DNA of 64,000 nt from positions 7,495,562-7,559,561 of the forward strand of contig NW_025335587.1 of the NCBI RefSeq assembly GCF_004798865.1. The letters run 5' to 3'. Under the pieces are notes generated by a model. The model searched no databases. It was not told where the DNA came from and was given only the letters and a program-made list of their open reading frames with translations. How positions within the stretch are numbered: the first letter of the stretch is position 1; the number at the start of each line of letters is the position of its first letter. This document shows positions 22,201-34,660 of this stretch, piece by piece. The DNA is from Varanus komodoensis. Lineage: Eukaryota > Chordata > Lepidosauria > Squamata > Varanidae. The translations under genes and the position numbers were made by a program.

Positions 22201-23937
22201 AACTGCACAAAAGTCAAACAATGGAAGAAACAGACCTGGGAAAAAGGGCATGGCTGTTTGCAGAAGACTGGACAGGGAGTCCAAAAATGCCAGATCTGGT
22301 GTGTGGGCCTGAGGTTCCCCATTCCTTTATTAAGGTCAGCAGCGGAAGCTGGTGATTCCTATGTCAATGGGGTTTTTATCCATTGCAGCTTTTACACTAA
22401 GTTTTATTTGCATTATCTGTGGTGATGACTTCCATCCCCAAAATAGGTTCACCAGGCTGAAGCTCCATGGACAGGCAGCTCAGGTAAAGCTCAAAATAAA
22501 AGCTGTAATAAGAGGCTCTGCTGGTTAAGGAATCTCTGTCCCCCCTTGAAGGTCAGCAATGGAACAACTGGTGCGGTGTGGAGATCTTCTTGTAAACCAA
22601 GGAGGACCCAAACTGAGAGATGGTGTTATGCAGCTGTCCCAAGACATGCCCACTGGAGTCAGGCTGAGGGCTTGGGGCATCCAAGTTCTGCACCTGGGAA
22701 AGGAAATGCTCTGCTAATGTAATTTCCTCAGCAAGCTATTTCACCATATATGTTTATTATGCAAGAAAAAGCAACTTGGTGGTAACATTATGTCTGCTCA
22801 CATTGATTCCATCAAGTATATCAGCTAGTGTGAGTGGAAGAGGACAATAATTAGCCAGAAGTTTGCTTTTGTCTGTTTTTGCAGCAGCAGTTGCTGCCAT
22901 TGAAGAAAGAAACAACTGATTTTGTTGTTGTTGTTGTTTTATAGCTTGCCTCTTCAGCAATAAGATTGGGAATGTTAAAAAAAATACATCTTTTACTTAG
23001 GGAGAAATACAATGCATCTTTACATAGGAAAAAAAGTCCTGCAACTTCCTGCATTACCCTGCAGGCATGTCTGGCTGGGCTTGCTGGGAATTGTAGGACT
23101 TTCTTGTGTCCTATAAGAAGAAAGGCATAGAATTGTTCCCTAAAGTATAACACTTTTTACACACCACTTCTCAGTCCCCACCTGTGCTTTGGCTCTTTAA
23201 TGCTTTGCACAGAGCAGGTGTAAATGGCCTGGTATGTACCAGACAGCAGAATGTAAGACCATCACCGCTACAGCTTAGCTCAACTGCTGTATCTTCAAGG
23301 AATGTTCACTTGTGAGTGTGTTGGAAGGACAAGTAAACCAGTATCAGCAAAGAGTGCAGGTACTCAGAGGATACGAGTACCTTGGGCAGTCAGGGCAAGG
23401 AGAAACTACTATTGATGGGAACAGGACCACCACAAAGACCTGTAGCCAGTGAACCAAATAACTGAATGATGCAGGGGGTAGAGGGAAAGAAGAATGTAGG
23501 AAAGGTAGGGTCCAATTGATCTCTTGATTTCATGTGGCCAAGTAAATATTTGCTTCTATTCTCTGATGATTATTTAGTACCATCACAATGCCTGACAGTT
23601 TCTGAATGAGAAAATAGCATCTCTGCATCTCTTGTCTAAGGATTTCACAAGGGGGCTCAATCCACTTAAGAAATGATCCAGCATAAGGACAGGGAACTGC
23701 CATTTTGCCCACAACAGCAGGAGACAACCACTAAGAAAGGTTGAGGTCAAGCAGGAGACACTGGCATATGGCTAGCTTGAGATCTCTCCTTGCATCACAC
23801 AGATTAGGCTAATTAATTTAAAATTAAGATATATTGTGAATATGGAAAGTCTGAAAGTTTCCTCGGTACTTGAGTCAGAAAGCAAAGAGTAAGAGTACAC
23901 AGAGTACTTGGAGTAGACCCATTAAAATGAGTAAGAC

Positions 23938-24300
23938 TTAATTTATTATTTTCATTTTTATACCAATAGCCAAAGCTCACTGCATTCATAAATATAGATT
24001 CAATAATAAAAATGGATGACAATAGAAATACCATAAAATGTAGCTTAAAATTCCAACATCCAGAATTTAAAACATAAAAAATAAATTCAGTAAAAACTAA
24101 ACCTGTGAAAACAACTGGCATGCTCAATGATATGCTATTAAACACCAGGGAAAAGAGCATGCTGAAAAGTTGCCAGTGCTGACACTGGTGAGCCTAGGTT
24201 CATTCCATAATTTCGTGGCCACAATTCAGAAGGTTTTTATGGTAGTCTCTTCTGCAGCTGACACTACAGCTAAGAGGAAGCCCTTAGATATAGATTGTAG
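23938..24300 (-). mobile_element. L2-like 3' end, strongly decayed
   Basis: A/T-rich tail with TTTTTATACC, then minus-strand text around 24190-24260 resembling the L2 region before the 3' UTR (TTCATTCCATAATTTCGTGG on plus). Weak match. Confidence 0.4.
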
Positions 24301-24341
24301 TTTCTGGGTAGACTGAGGTTCCATGAGGTGTTGTGGTCCTA

Positions 24342-24404
24342 TGACTCACAAATCCTGTTCATTTCAATGGGTTTAATTACATATGAGTGACTTGGGATTC
24401 TACC
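24342..24404. repeat. Short dispersed palindromic-core repeat
   Basis: GACTCACAAATCCTGTTCAT, then TTCAATGGG and GTGACTTGGGATTCTACCC. Same family as 11124-11192. Confidence 0.5.
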
Positions 24405-25030
24405 CAAAAGGTATTTTCATTTGGAGTAGTCTGGATGAAAGGTGGCATGAACCTTAGGCATCTTAACATGAAGCAGAAAGCGAATGTGGTGGTCCCTTAG
24501 ACTAGACCTCAGCCTTCTAAATGCCACACCAAAACTGGGACTGGAAGAAGGAAAAGGACATCCATTTCTTCATTCTGTTGCTTCATTCTAAGGCTGTTTA
24601 TGGGAAGATCTGTGCTTTCCACACACTGACAATGATTTCATGTCCATGGCATATCTCCTTCATAATGAAAAAATACTGCATCAGTTGTTTTGCTAACAAA
24701 GCTGAAACCTTCAGATTTATCTGCTTTACTAATACACCTAATTCCCTTGGCTCAAGATTCTTTCAGTTGTAAATTAGTTAACCAGTGAATGCAATCTAGA
24801 ATGCTTCAAAAAGATCATGGAACTTGGCATCCTGTCCGACTTGACATCTCATACTGTTGCAGCAGCTGTCAGAGCAATAGGATTCTTGACAACCAGGAAG
24901 GAAGAAGAGTCTGTAGCCAAAAAAAGAAAAGGAGGTCAATCTCTGTGAGATCAGAGAAGGCATTGTAGTTCGCAACTTGAGGAAATTCTAATAGAATTGT
25001 CATCATGAACCTTCTGACTCCAGGGAGCAT

Positions 25031-25258
25031 AGGAAGTTGCCTTATGCCACTTACCAATGAATTTCAGTTTTCTATAACCTGCCTGGCAACCGTTTTCCAG
25101 TGTCAGACAGAGAAGTCCCATCACCCTATCAGAACCTCCAAGGATTGAGCCTGGAGACTTCTGTTGCCCTTTTTGTAGAAGTATGTGCTGCTTGGAGGAA
25201 GAACTAGAAGAGTTTTTAAACTAATAAATATAAGTGTGCCACTGAGCTACAGGTTCAA
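25031..25258 (-). mobile_element. tRNA-Ala-like SINE, interrupted
   Basis: The plus strand begins AGGAAGTTGCCTTATGCCAC (SINE tail) and continues to CCAAGGATTGAGCCTGGAGA. The head fragment GCCACTGAGCTACAGG is near 25240-25256, displaced by about 60 bp of extra sequence. Same family as 9608-9775. Confidence 0.55.
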
Positions 25259-26340
25259 ATCTAGTGTAAAGCTATTTTAAAAATAATAACATTCAAAGTG
25301 TAGAGGAGCCTACCCAGAGTGGATTTATCATTCTACTTGCTATTGGTTGGTTTCTTGGGAAACCTATAATCACATATGATACTGCTTGATCTCAGAGGTC
25401 AACAGAGTTGATTATACCTTTCTCACATTAAACTCATACAAAAATACAGAAGGCACACACATTCTCAGGACATATATTTAAGATTACTTAGCATGGATTA
25501 TGGATATCCCTTAAAACCATTTCTACACTCAGTTACAAAAGTGTGATGAAAGGGTGGGTTTTTCCTCACTACCTTTTGCAGGTATGTTTATGCATAAATT
25601 GTGGATTTTAATAAGCAATAATGTTTGAGTATAAAATCCAGGCTGCTGTAATGATTTCAGATTAGTTGATCAATATTTGTGTATTTTGGGACTGTAGCAC
25701 CACTGGCTGTTAGGACTGGTAGTTACCACACTGATGTTCTTGCTTCTTCTTGTACCACAACTGCCTTTGTGACATGGCAGCATTAGTATGTAAAGAGGCC
25801 AGGGTTTTTTTACTACTTTGTCCAGTGCCTCTATAGCCTGGTGAAACAACCCATAATTCTGGATTTGCAGATAATGTGATAACTCATGTTTTGTGAACTG
25901 TGGGTTGTTCTCTTCATGGGTTCTTAACCAATAGTTAAGTGATAGTTAAAGGGTCACACATATTGGTAAGCCATGATTCACCAAACCATAGCTGTTATGT
26001 GTGAATCAGTTCAATGTCACAAGAAACAGGGCTGCCATACCAAATGGTATACTATGTCTCCTTTCCTCCCAGGAACATGACACCAAATTACCCTTTGTTG
26101 ATATAATTAGAGCACGTGTTCCTTCTAACTGCACATTATTGGCTAGAGGAATCAAGGAAATGCCCAATGTAATGAATTAAGAACACATGAAAGCTGTACT
26201 AGACATAACAGGGAGGTGGGATGACAGGAAAACTTGACATGGAATGTCTGTCTTTGAAAGCAACCTTTATAACATCTTGTTCTATCCTTGGATGGTTGTT
26301 TTTGTCTTCCTGATACACATCAAATATTATAGAAATGTTA

Positions 26341-26358
26341 ATCATCATCATCATCATC
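26341..26358. repeat. (ATC)6 microsatellite
   Basis: Six perfect ATC units. Confidence 0.9.
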
Positions 26359-27757
26359 AAATATTGGAAATTGTAGTAATCTTTAACCAAGTTAACTATC
26401 CCAAGATCCTTCAGCCTAATGTATGCTGAAAGGTTTAGGGTGAGTTTGCACAGCATGGAAATCCACCTTGTAAATAAGCTATACAGTACGGGTTGTTCAT
26501 AGAATGTGACACAGTATGCCTGACAGAAAATTGGGCTTACCATGGGTTGTCCCCTTCCCTCCTCTTGATCCTCCCACCGGTATCCCACAGGACTTGGAGC
26601 TGAAGCCATGTTGTCTGTTCTCCCAGTTCTAATTTCACCCTTTCTTGTAATCAACACTTCCTTCCTTTTTCCCCTGAGTCTTCTAATGACAGCCAGTGTC
26701 AGCCCTCCAAAGCACCCAGGCAACACATTGGAGCAGCTGTAGTTGGTTCACAATCTTTTTTTTTTTTTTAGGTGCCAGAAATGCATGCCATTATTTTTTG
26801 TGATTTTTGAATTTTTTAAGTCAGTAATGCAGAGTTGCACAAATGCCAGCCAAAATGCAGTCTTTTCTGTTCAATGTCTCAGTAAGTTTCTCCTGTCAGA
26901 TTCTAGGAGGCAACATCCAAGATTGCAAATAAATTAATTTGTTACTTTTTTTTTTACTTGATAGCTATCAAAGAGTGAGCTGTCAAGAGAAAAGCACAGC
27001 TTTGAGAGGCATCAAAAACTGTCAGAGCATGACTATAAAATTAGAGGATAATACCTGAAAGCAGAGATGCCATTGTCATCTTCATTATGAACAAAGATCT
27101 CCTCTTGGGTTCACTTTTCTCCTGACAGTTCACTACTTGATAGTTGTCAATTGAAAAGCAAAGTAGCAAATTAACTTATTTGCAGCCTTGTTTTGCCAAG
27201 ATCTATGGATATGTTGCTCCCTGCATTTTGAGAGGAGAAACTTGCCAGAACCTTGCACTTGTGCATCTCTAGATTGCTGACCAAATAAAAGTAATATGTG
27301 CACATTTACGGTGCCTAAAAGGAAGTGCTGAACCAATGATGATGACCACAGCAATGTGCAGCCTGGGCACTTCATGGAGGCCATCACTAGAAGATATCAC
27401 AAGAAGGCTCTGAAAAGGGAGCAGGAAAAAAGTGTGGAGGCAAACAAAAGGGGTTGTGATCAAAGCAAGGAGAATGAGCCAACAACATGGGCCAAGTGTT
27501 AATGAAGCTGCTGCAACTGGTAGTGGCATGGGTAATTTTGGCAAGCCTAGCAAGTGAGGTTTGTCACTCTTGCTGTGCTGGTTGCTTGCCACTGCCCTGG
27601 ACCAATGATGGGATCAGTGTCCTGCTTCAGATGACATGGCAGTGCATCACAGGTCCAACAAATTCTGGAACAAGGCATAGGTTGTCAGCATGCAGACCAC
27701 CCTGCAGTTCACACAGCTCAACAACCCAACAAGTTTAGATGCCTACAACCTACAAAG

Positions 27758-27829
27758 AGCTCAGTTCACACAGCCCACACATCATGCCTAGATACCTACT
27801 ACAGGTTGCTGTGTAAGGCAAACCCAGTC
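27758..27829. repeat. Short palindromic MITE-like element
   Basis: Starts AGCTCAGTTCACACAGCCC and ends AGGCAAACCCAGTC, whose inverse GACTGGGTTTGCCT matches the start. Related to the copies at 42205, 54897, 57565, 57740 and 59001. Confidence 0.45.
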
Positions 27830-28289
27830 TTAACTTACATGTCCACATGAGTTCATTTTAAGGGACATAGAGAAAATATTCTGATAAAATGAACATTGTG
27901 TAATATTCAGAGATCTAGGTATCTTTTGCAAGGTACAACTCGTTATGGGTTCTTTTAATTTGGTTTTAGACTGGCCAAAACTTGCTAAGCCACAGAGAAG
28001 AGTAAATATGTCTGTGGGAAAATGGATAATAACAGGACTTCATCTTCATTCCATTTTGAGGCTCATTCAGTGATGTTTTTGTTTTCGCTCTTCTGGATGT
28101 CTTCCTTTAAACACAACGGGAAAATATTGGCCAGCAATTCAAGCACAAATGTTCAGGGTGTGGATGTTTACAATTTATTGCCAGGTGTTTCAAGTAGCCA
28201 TATAGGTCAGAGAAAGTCACACGATCATTTCAGTGGTGCAGTTAATAACACAGTGGCCTTATACTGAACACCAAAAGCTGACAAATACC

Positions 28290-28480
28290 ACGCCAGACTA
28301 TTTATTCATCTAGTCAAGTATTGTCCATTATGACCAGCAGCAGTTCTTCATTGTCACAGCAAAGCATTTTGTCCCATCTCCTGTTAGATTTTTTTGTAAA
28401 CTGGAGATGCCAGAGACTGAACCTGGAACCTTCTGCAAGGAAAGTATGTGCTCTTTCCCAGTGAGTTGGAGACCAATCCC
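28290..28480 (-). mobile_element. tRNA-Ala-like SINE
   Basis: Plus-strand text runs CATCTAGTCAAGTATTGTCC (body) through AACTGGAGATGCCAGAGACT and GAACCTGGAACCTTCTGC to a decayed tRNA-like head near 28480. Order and wording match the family at 9608 and 54294. Confidence 0.6.
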
Positions 28481-29108
28481 TTCCCTAAGAAGCTAAGCTG
28501 AAACCGGTGGCTTTTATGACAACTTATCCTGCTCCTGCCTCCAAGCAAAGCATCCTTCCTTTGGGAACATTTTTCAGGAGATGCCAGAGGGGTTGAACAT
28601 ATTTCACAATGGGACATAGATCTCCACCACAATACAGAAACAAGCAACACTTCCTCTGGTAGATAGCTTCCAGGTGACATACCTGGAACATAAATGGAGG
28701 AATGATCCTATGGCCCGTAGATGTTGACTCGAGGGGCCATAGGGGAATTCAAGGCTGGAGGCAGCACTCCAATCCACCTCCTCACCACCTCCTCACAGCT
28801 GGCATGGAAAGAACCACACAGCTGTTCTCCCAAGGTTGGGGAAGCAACCTTAGTAAGGGGTTAAAAGGCCATTTTGGGGCTGAGGAGGAGAGCAGCCAAG
28901 ATACAAGCTATCCTGCAGGTATTCCAGCCTTTTGTACTTGTCTCTGAAATGTCATCGTTAGTCAAGGAAAAATGCAGAGTAGCAGGAGCAGGGATGTTAG
29001 AATCATGTCTGGCACTCCTCCTCTGTATTGGGTATGTGTGAGCCTTTGAGATTGGGAGGTTTTGCTCATGCCTGCAGGATTGCAGCCTTAAGTACTGTTC
29101 CAATTAGA

Positions 29109-29133
29109 CTCTCTCTCTCTCTCTCTCTCTCTC
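29109..29133. repeat. (CT)n microsatellite
   Basis: Twenty-five bases of CT dinucleotide. Confidence 0.92.
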
Positions 29134-29567
29134 ACTGGCCTTTCCACCTAAGACCTCTAAGGTCATGCAGTTTGATTATGTTACAATTGTATCTTAGGAG
29201 AACAGCTTATTTGGAAGGTAAGAAATGAAAACAGCATCTTGATGGGGTTGCAGACAATGAACTAGCATGAAACAAAGAGGGGTTAGGGGTGGTTCTTGAG
29301 GTACATTTCAAGCCTTTTGGTACCCCCCCCCCTTCTTGTCCTGTAAATGTTCAGTCACAGAAATTCAGTACTGCACTGGGTTCCTTTTTGCAAAGCATGC
29401 TGTTAGAGTCATAGAGTCTCTATTACTAAATGAGTAAGGGAGCAGTGAGGCTACTCAGAAGAGACAGGAAGTTTCACAAGCACAGGCCAAAGGAACTCTG
29501 CCATTGCTTTCAAAGAATGCCAATACTGAAGGAAGCCATCATTTGGTAGTTTCCTATGCATAAGTGA

Positions 29568-29632
29568 ATGATTAGAATTTATGCTGCCTACTAATCCTAG
29601 AAGAGTCTCTGGGTGGTTTACAGTCAGATTAA
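29568..29632 (-). mobile_element. L2 3' tail scrap
   Basis: Minus-strand reading contains GTAAACCACCCAGAGACTC, the conserved L2-family 3' wording seen at 44350 and 49080. Confidence 0.5.
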
Positions 29633-30782
29633 ACTATGTTAACAAATAGGTACTCCAAGTTGCCACTAAGGAAAGTCTGACATTCAGACTGAAGGCCCAA
29701 GGTACCATTGTGTGGCCAGAGTCACAACGTTTATTCTGATTGCCCAACTATTGCAAGGTATATTTTTGGTGGCCATAGCAAGCTTATACATCTATATCCC
29801 ATATATAAATATACCAATATATACCTGAGTGGAAACTGTAAGCCTTTTTCTGGCTGAACTTGCTTAGGATTGCACCCTGAATCATCTTCACATGGCATGT
29901 TGCTTTCATTGAGGTCTGTTGACTGGCACTATGATTCATAAACAAAAGACCCAGTCCCCAACTTTTGTGTGCACTGTAGTCCTGTGGAGTCCTACACTGT
30001 TTCGCCCGGTCCCTTGTGGCAACCCCACAACCTGTCCCCCACATATTCTTGGAGTTAAGAAGTTGCTGGGCTCTTCTCTTGTACCCCTTTGGGGGATGCC
30101 TTTTTTGGTTGAGAGCATTCCTGTTAACAGGCATGAGAAAGTTACAGGTGTCCTAACAGCTGCAGGCTCACTAGTCACAAAACTGGTTTGCAGAAAAGCC
30201 AATTTGTGGGGTTCAGTCACACTTCAAATTGAACCCTGGACATTTTTAAATCAGCCGAGTTATCACTCAGGCTGTATTTTGGAGTGTCTTTTGAAGATAT
30301 TCTGAAATAATTACCACAGTCACTAATACATTCTTCCCTACCACCAGTGTCCAGAGTGGGGGGTGAAGGGCAGGTGGATTCTACTTTGTCAGTTTTGCAA
30401 CTTTTTCTTTAAAGATAAAATGACACAAAAGCACATCCAGTTATGTCACACTAACTTTAAAAATGCAGAGCAGGAGTGGAAACCTGTGTAAAGTTTCTTT
30501 CTCCCTTTTATGAAATTGACTAAACAGAACCTACTCCTAGCTTGTTAAGTCAATTTCATCAGAAGGGTGACCTCCTTTAGAAAAGCAGCTGCAGTTCTCT
30601 CGCTGTCTCTCTGTGTGTGGTGGTGGGGAGAAAGTGAGGGCAAGCAGTGGGAATAGTCTCCATCCTTGGCAGCAACAGTTCTCTGTCTGGTGTGTCCTCA
30701 GCTACATTTGAACAAAAAGCACTCTATCAATGCCACCATAGCAATAAGGAGAACTCAGTACAAGCCTAAGGATCATCTAGCT

Positions 30783-30797
30783 CCCCCCCCCCCCCCC
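30783..30797. repeat. 15-base C run
   Basis: Uninterrupted homopolymer of 15 C; its length should be treated as uncertain. Confidence 0.9.
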
Positions 30798-31659
30798 GCA
30801 ATCATCAGGCATGCCATTGTCATCATCAGCATTAGTTCTCCCTGCCCTCTGCTCTGCCCTTTCATGGTTTCTTGGCTAAGAACAACAGCAGTTTAAAAAT
30901 CTGTCAGTGTGTCAACCCAACGAAAGCCCTTCTTCAGACTTCAGTGCTGTGTCAACAAAGCAGGAGTGTTTCACCTTGCAGTGATAGGGTGCAGCAGAGT
31001 AAAGGTAAAAACAAAGCAACTCCCACATCTCTTCCCAGGCAGAGGGTGCGGGTGAAAGCTGCTAGAATTAACATCATTTGGTTCTCTTCAGCAGTGATTG
31101 CGACAGGATTGCAACAGCCCAGCCTAGCTGAGGCCGTGCACGTAGGAGACATGTGTATCCTTGCATCTAATGTTGAGAGAGGACAGGAGGCAAGAGTCTC
31201 ACTATGACTGCTTCCTGAGTTCTGGTAACAGTCTGGCCCCCTTTCACCCAAATAACTCCCTCCCACTGTATTCTTAAGACTGCGGAGCGGCCTGTAGTTG
31301 AGACATATTCATTTCTTGCTTCATTTACTTTTGTTTTTCGCATATCCTGCCTCAGCCAGGCATGATAAAAGTCCAGAATACACGTGCTAAATCAAAAAAT
31401 GCCTCCTTTCCCATTTCTCTTCCAAGTTATATTTATGCTTTCTTTTTTTTTAACTGTGTATGCTACCTTGAGAGGGTCTAACCTTTAAAGGCGGCCTGCT
31501 TTAAAAGAAACCCCCCCCCCAGTCATTTAATAGTGAGTTACCAGGGTGACTCAAAGGTGCCTTAATGGTAAGATGTATCTAATGAGAAGCAAGTCCCATC
31601 TTATTAATTAAATCAGGCTTAATCCCAGGTAAGTATACCAAATTGCAGCCACAATGTTT

Positions 31660-31746
31660 GCTCTCTGTAAGCCGCTCAGAGACTTTTTTAGTAATTGGGA
31701 TAGCATACAAAAAAACTTAAATAAATAAATAAATAAATAAATAAAT
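31660..31746 (+). mobile_element. L2 3' tail with AAAT-type terminal repeat
   Basis: TGTAAGCCGCTCAGAGACTT is the L2-family tail, followed by GGGATAGCATACAAA and an AAAT/TAAA tract of about 28 bases that ends the insertion. Confidence 0.7.
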
Positions 31747-32865
31747 GTCCAAGGATATATCATGACACAAGCTTGCTGTGCTTCACTGGTGGGCAGTCCC
31801 TATTCATCTGTGTTGATCACCCTACCCATGGGGGGTAGCTGAAGCTCACAGGCCAGACATGTTTCTTGTCTTGGTTACTGGGTGGAACTCTTTTTTCCCC
31901 TGGTATTTCTAACCCAAAAAACAAAAGTTTTTTGTGGCCTTTTTCTGACAGCTAGTTGGTATATTCTACCTGAGGCACAGACCATCACGATAGCTTTTCT
32001 TAGCTGCTTCAAAGGTTTGAGGCAGAAGAATGTTTTCATAAACTTCTTGATATGTTCTGCCTCAGGGAAATAAATTATGGGTGAAAAGAGGAGGCTAAGA
32101 AAAATGTTCATGGATGAGAGGAAAGAACTTGTAGAGGAAAATGTCGCAGCTGCTGCCCAGATAATAAAGTAGTAACATTCAGAGAGATTCTAGGAAATAC
32201 ATCCCCTTTTGCCATTGGTGTTGAAAATCCCTCCTTTTTTGCTTCTACCGCATTCTTGTTACTTCTGTACTGTGACCTTTGGAACCCCACCCTCACCCTG
32301 CAAGAATAAAGGATTTCTAAAAGCTTGGATCTAGGAAAAACCACACCATCAATGCCTCTCTTATACAGTAGCCATTCCAGGGATGTTGCTACTGGAATAG
32401 AAGGATACAGGCTGGTATAGCATGGACTTTCTCCCACACTTCCCCTGCATATATAACTACTCCAGTAGCCTAAACCTCTCAACTGTTACAGATTGGGAAA
32501 CTGGGATTAAGACTATGGCATTTGGTGGTGTGGTTCAATCCCTTCCTACACTATGGTCTCCATGATCCCCACCTGCACCTCAAAGCTACAATTTGACTTT
32601 AGAAAGAATCTGAGAGGAAAACTTCTGTCAAGGGGGTGGAGAAGGGTGAGAATCCTTGCTACAGTGTGCAAGAGCCAAATCCTGATCAGCTCCATCCCTA
32701 CAACAAGAAATGAGTTTTAGTGACAAATTGTTTCATGCACAGTTGATAGGTATGGTAATCTGTGCTGACTGGCTCACTTACTGGGTTGTTTTACTTAGCC
32801 AGGACAAATGAAGCAGGCATCCACAAACTGTTTTTTTATATAATATAATCATTGGCATGATGAAG
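31747..32865. other. Intergenic DNA, nothing assigned
   Basis: No gene, repeat family or tandem array recognised; open frames of up to 124 aa overlap and lack domains. Confidence 0.45.
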
Positions 32866-33002
32866 TTAGAAACATAGAAACAGCAAGTCAGAAGGGGTCT
32901 CCTGGGCCATCTAGTCTGACCCCCGGCTCCAGCCGGCTCTGCTCACAACATGCCTACTATGTGCATGTCTAGCCTATCCTTGAACACCCTCATCAATGGA
33001 GC
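32866..33002 (-). mobile_element. CR1 LINE 3' end fragment
   Basis: Plus strand: AGAAACATAGAAACAGCAAG, then TCAGAAGGGGTCTCCTGGGC and CATCTAGTCTGACC. This is the inverse of the 3' ends at 291-988 and 35165-35466, so it belongs to the same CR1 subfamily in opposite orientation. Confidence 0.85.
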
Positions 33003-33149
33003 CTCACAGAGAATGGCCTTATTCTGTACCTGCCCCTATTTTTCCCAGAATGCATTTATGGGGACCTTCTCATGCAGGCTTCTCAAACAAGTGTATTAAA
33101 GCAGGTGTGACCCTACAGAGATCTGTAGGGTCTCTGCAAATGGAAAGCT

Positions 33150-33216
33150 GAATATAGTCAATGAAATACTGAATGAATATAGTCAATGAAATACTGAATA
33201 TAGTCAATGAAATACT
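33150..33216. repeat. Three-copy 21-bp tandem repeat
   Basis: GAATATAGTCAATGAAATAC plus T occurs at 33150-33170, 33175-33195 and 33196-33216, identical each time, with GAAT between the first two copies. Confidence 0.9.
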
Positions 33217-33548
33217 GCTTAACTGTTGCCCTCACTGCCTCTAAATATGCCCAGCAATAGGCATACACCAGGGTTTGATTGCATCCTTCATCTGAACACA
33301 AGCTGTCTCCTATAGAAAGGGCACTAGGCTAATCTTGTCAACTGCAAGGGCTTGTCTGTGCTCCAGAGCACCATCGTATCAGCTGGAAGGCCTCTGGAAA
33401 CCATCTGGATCTATTGGTCCCCTCCTGAGCTCTCTGGAAACTGTCTGGATCTGTTATCTATCTGTGGATAGATTTTATTTTTAATGATTCTATTATTATA
33501 TATTCTTGTGTTTATTTGCTGTATACCTGTGTGTATTTTATATTTGAT

Positions 33549-33718
33549 GGCAAAAGAAGAAGGGGATGGCAGAGAATGAGGTGGCTAGATGGAGTCACAG
33601 ATGCAGTCAGCGTGAGCTTAAGTGGACTCCGGGGGATGGTGGAGGACAGGAAGGCCTGGAGGAGTGTTGTTCATGGGGTTGCGATGGGTCAGACACAACT
33701 TCGCAACTAGCAACAACA
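33549..33718 (+). mobile_element. BovB (RTE) LINE 3' end fragment
   Basis: Encodes GKRRRGWQRMRWLDGVTDAV, then SGLRGMVEDRKAWRSVVHGV, then a GTCAGACACAACTT terminus and a CAACAACAAC tail. These are BovB C-terminal signatures. The same segment occurs, less decayed, in the right-edge element (63243-63470). Confidence 0.9.
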
Positions 33719-33803
33719 ACTGTTATATTGTTATTTGTTTTGTTGTAAACCAAATAGCTTTGGTTTGAGAGCTTTGATAGCTGTGAATGGTATACAAACA
33801 CAG

Positions 33804-33827
33804 TAATTAATTAATTAATTAATTAAT
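33804..33827. repeat. (AATT)n microsatellite
   Basis: Six units of TAAT/AATT at the end of the L2-like tail. Confidence 0.9.
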
Positions 33828-33830
33828 GAG

Positions 33831-34445
33831 CGAGCCTCCAGGGGGGTGGACCATCTTTTCCTAATATTGTGGAGGAGAAAAATTGCTGTCAGCCTAAATA
33901 TCAGAGGGGGTGATCTGACCATGAGAAAGGAGCTAATCCAAAGTCCTTCACCATCCTCAAATCTGTCTGAAGGGGTCAAGTCCAGAGTACACCCTGCTAC
34001 ATGTTTCGGGCCAAAGACATGCTTGTTGTCACAGAGGCCATGAAATCCTGAGCCACCCCAGCAGGATGTCCTCAGCCTGAATGTTGAAATGCCCCAGAAC
34101 AAACAGCCTGAAGGATGGCAACCACACATCCAAGACCACCTCCATCAGCTCAGGTAGGGAGATGGATGGGTTATGAGGTGGACAGTATACCATTGGAACC
34201 CTCAATCTGTTTCACTGGCCCAACACAAGGCACAAATGGATCAAGCTAATAGTCAGACAGGGCACCCAGATAGAGAGACTGATTTCTTATAGACCACAGC
34301 AACGCACACCCACCACCAAATATCTTGGCGGGCACAACTGGGAGAGCTAAACCCCATCCTGGTCACCCAACCCAGATGTTGGCCCAGTCAGTCACCTTGG
34401 CCACCATTAAAATTGTGGATGCAGGAGGTCTTGGTTTGCACTGCT
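33831..34445 (-). mobile_element. L2 LINE endonuclease-region fragment
   Basis: Minus-strand translation contains HFNIQAEDILLGW (from the L2 endonuclease GDFNIHAED motif) and GPKHVAGCTLDLTPSDR (from GPTHTAGHTLDLVFS). It then has RSPPLIFRLTAIFLLHNIRK, from the stretch between endonuclease and RT. Frames are broken. It could be part of the L2 copy that supplied the tail at 33455, but the orientations differ, so it is probably separate. Confidence 0.75.
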
Positions 34446-34624
34446 CTAGCATTTAAAAGCATCATCTGGAGGCCCAAGGACAGGTGGATATTGCAACCCT
34501 CAAAGTTGTGGGTGCAAGGAGGAATGGAACATGGCATAGCCATTAGCTTTCTGGGCTGTGTTCCTCTTACCTGGCCAGACTTTCAAACTCCATATCTCTG
34601 TAGAATATATTCAAAGACCTCAGT

Positions 34625-34660
34625 ATGGGATCTAGCATGGGATCTAGCATGGAATCTATG
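34625..34660. repeat. 12-bp tandem repeat
   Basis: ATGGGATCTAGC occurs twice in a row, followed by an imperfect third unit. Confidence 0.8.

Larger units (their letters stand above)
20640..23937. other. Intergenic DNA with minor repeats
   Basis: No gene. Holds an inverted-repeat fragment at 21279, a tandem of TTTTCCTAAGG-like units at 21963-22000, a 13-base G run at 22188-22200 and a GTT run at about 22923-22937. The rest is unassigned. Confidence 0.5.
25259..28289. other. Intergenic DNA, mostly unassigned
   Basis: No supported gene; the 175-aa frame at 26199-26726 has no domain. Contains an ATC microsatellite at 26341-26358 and a short palindromic element at 27758. Text at 25840-26010 is rich in AACCCATAATT/GGGTTGTT-like words that may be a decayed relative of that palindromic family. 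Confidence 0.45.
28481..31659. other. Intergenic DNA, mostly unassigned
   Basis: No gene. Holds a CT microsatellite (29109), an L2 tail scrap (29568), C runs at 29323-29332 and 30783-30797, and C-rich text near 31510. The 128-aa frame at 29919-30305 overlaps antisense frames and has no domain. Confidence 0.45.
33455..33830 (+). mobile_element. L2 3' tail split by a BovB fragment
   Basis: T-rich L2-like 3' UTR (33455-33548) resumes after the BovB piece with TTGTTGTAAACCAAATAGCT and GAATGGTATACAAAC, ending in an AATT repeat at 33804-33827. The layout suggests a nested insertion. Confidence 0.55.

Noticed and set aside
26199-26726. 175-aa minus-strand frame
   Set aside because: No domain, contains a microsatellite translated as poly-Met, and no splice or promoter context.
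33150-33216. CRISPR-like array
   Set aside because: Three tandem units without spacers in a vertebrate genome; a simple tandem duplication.
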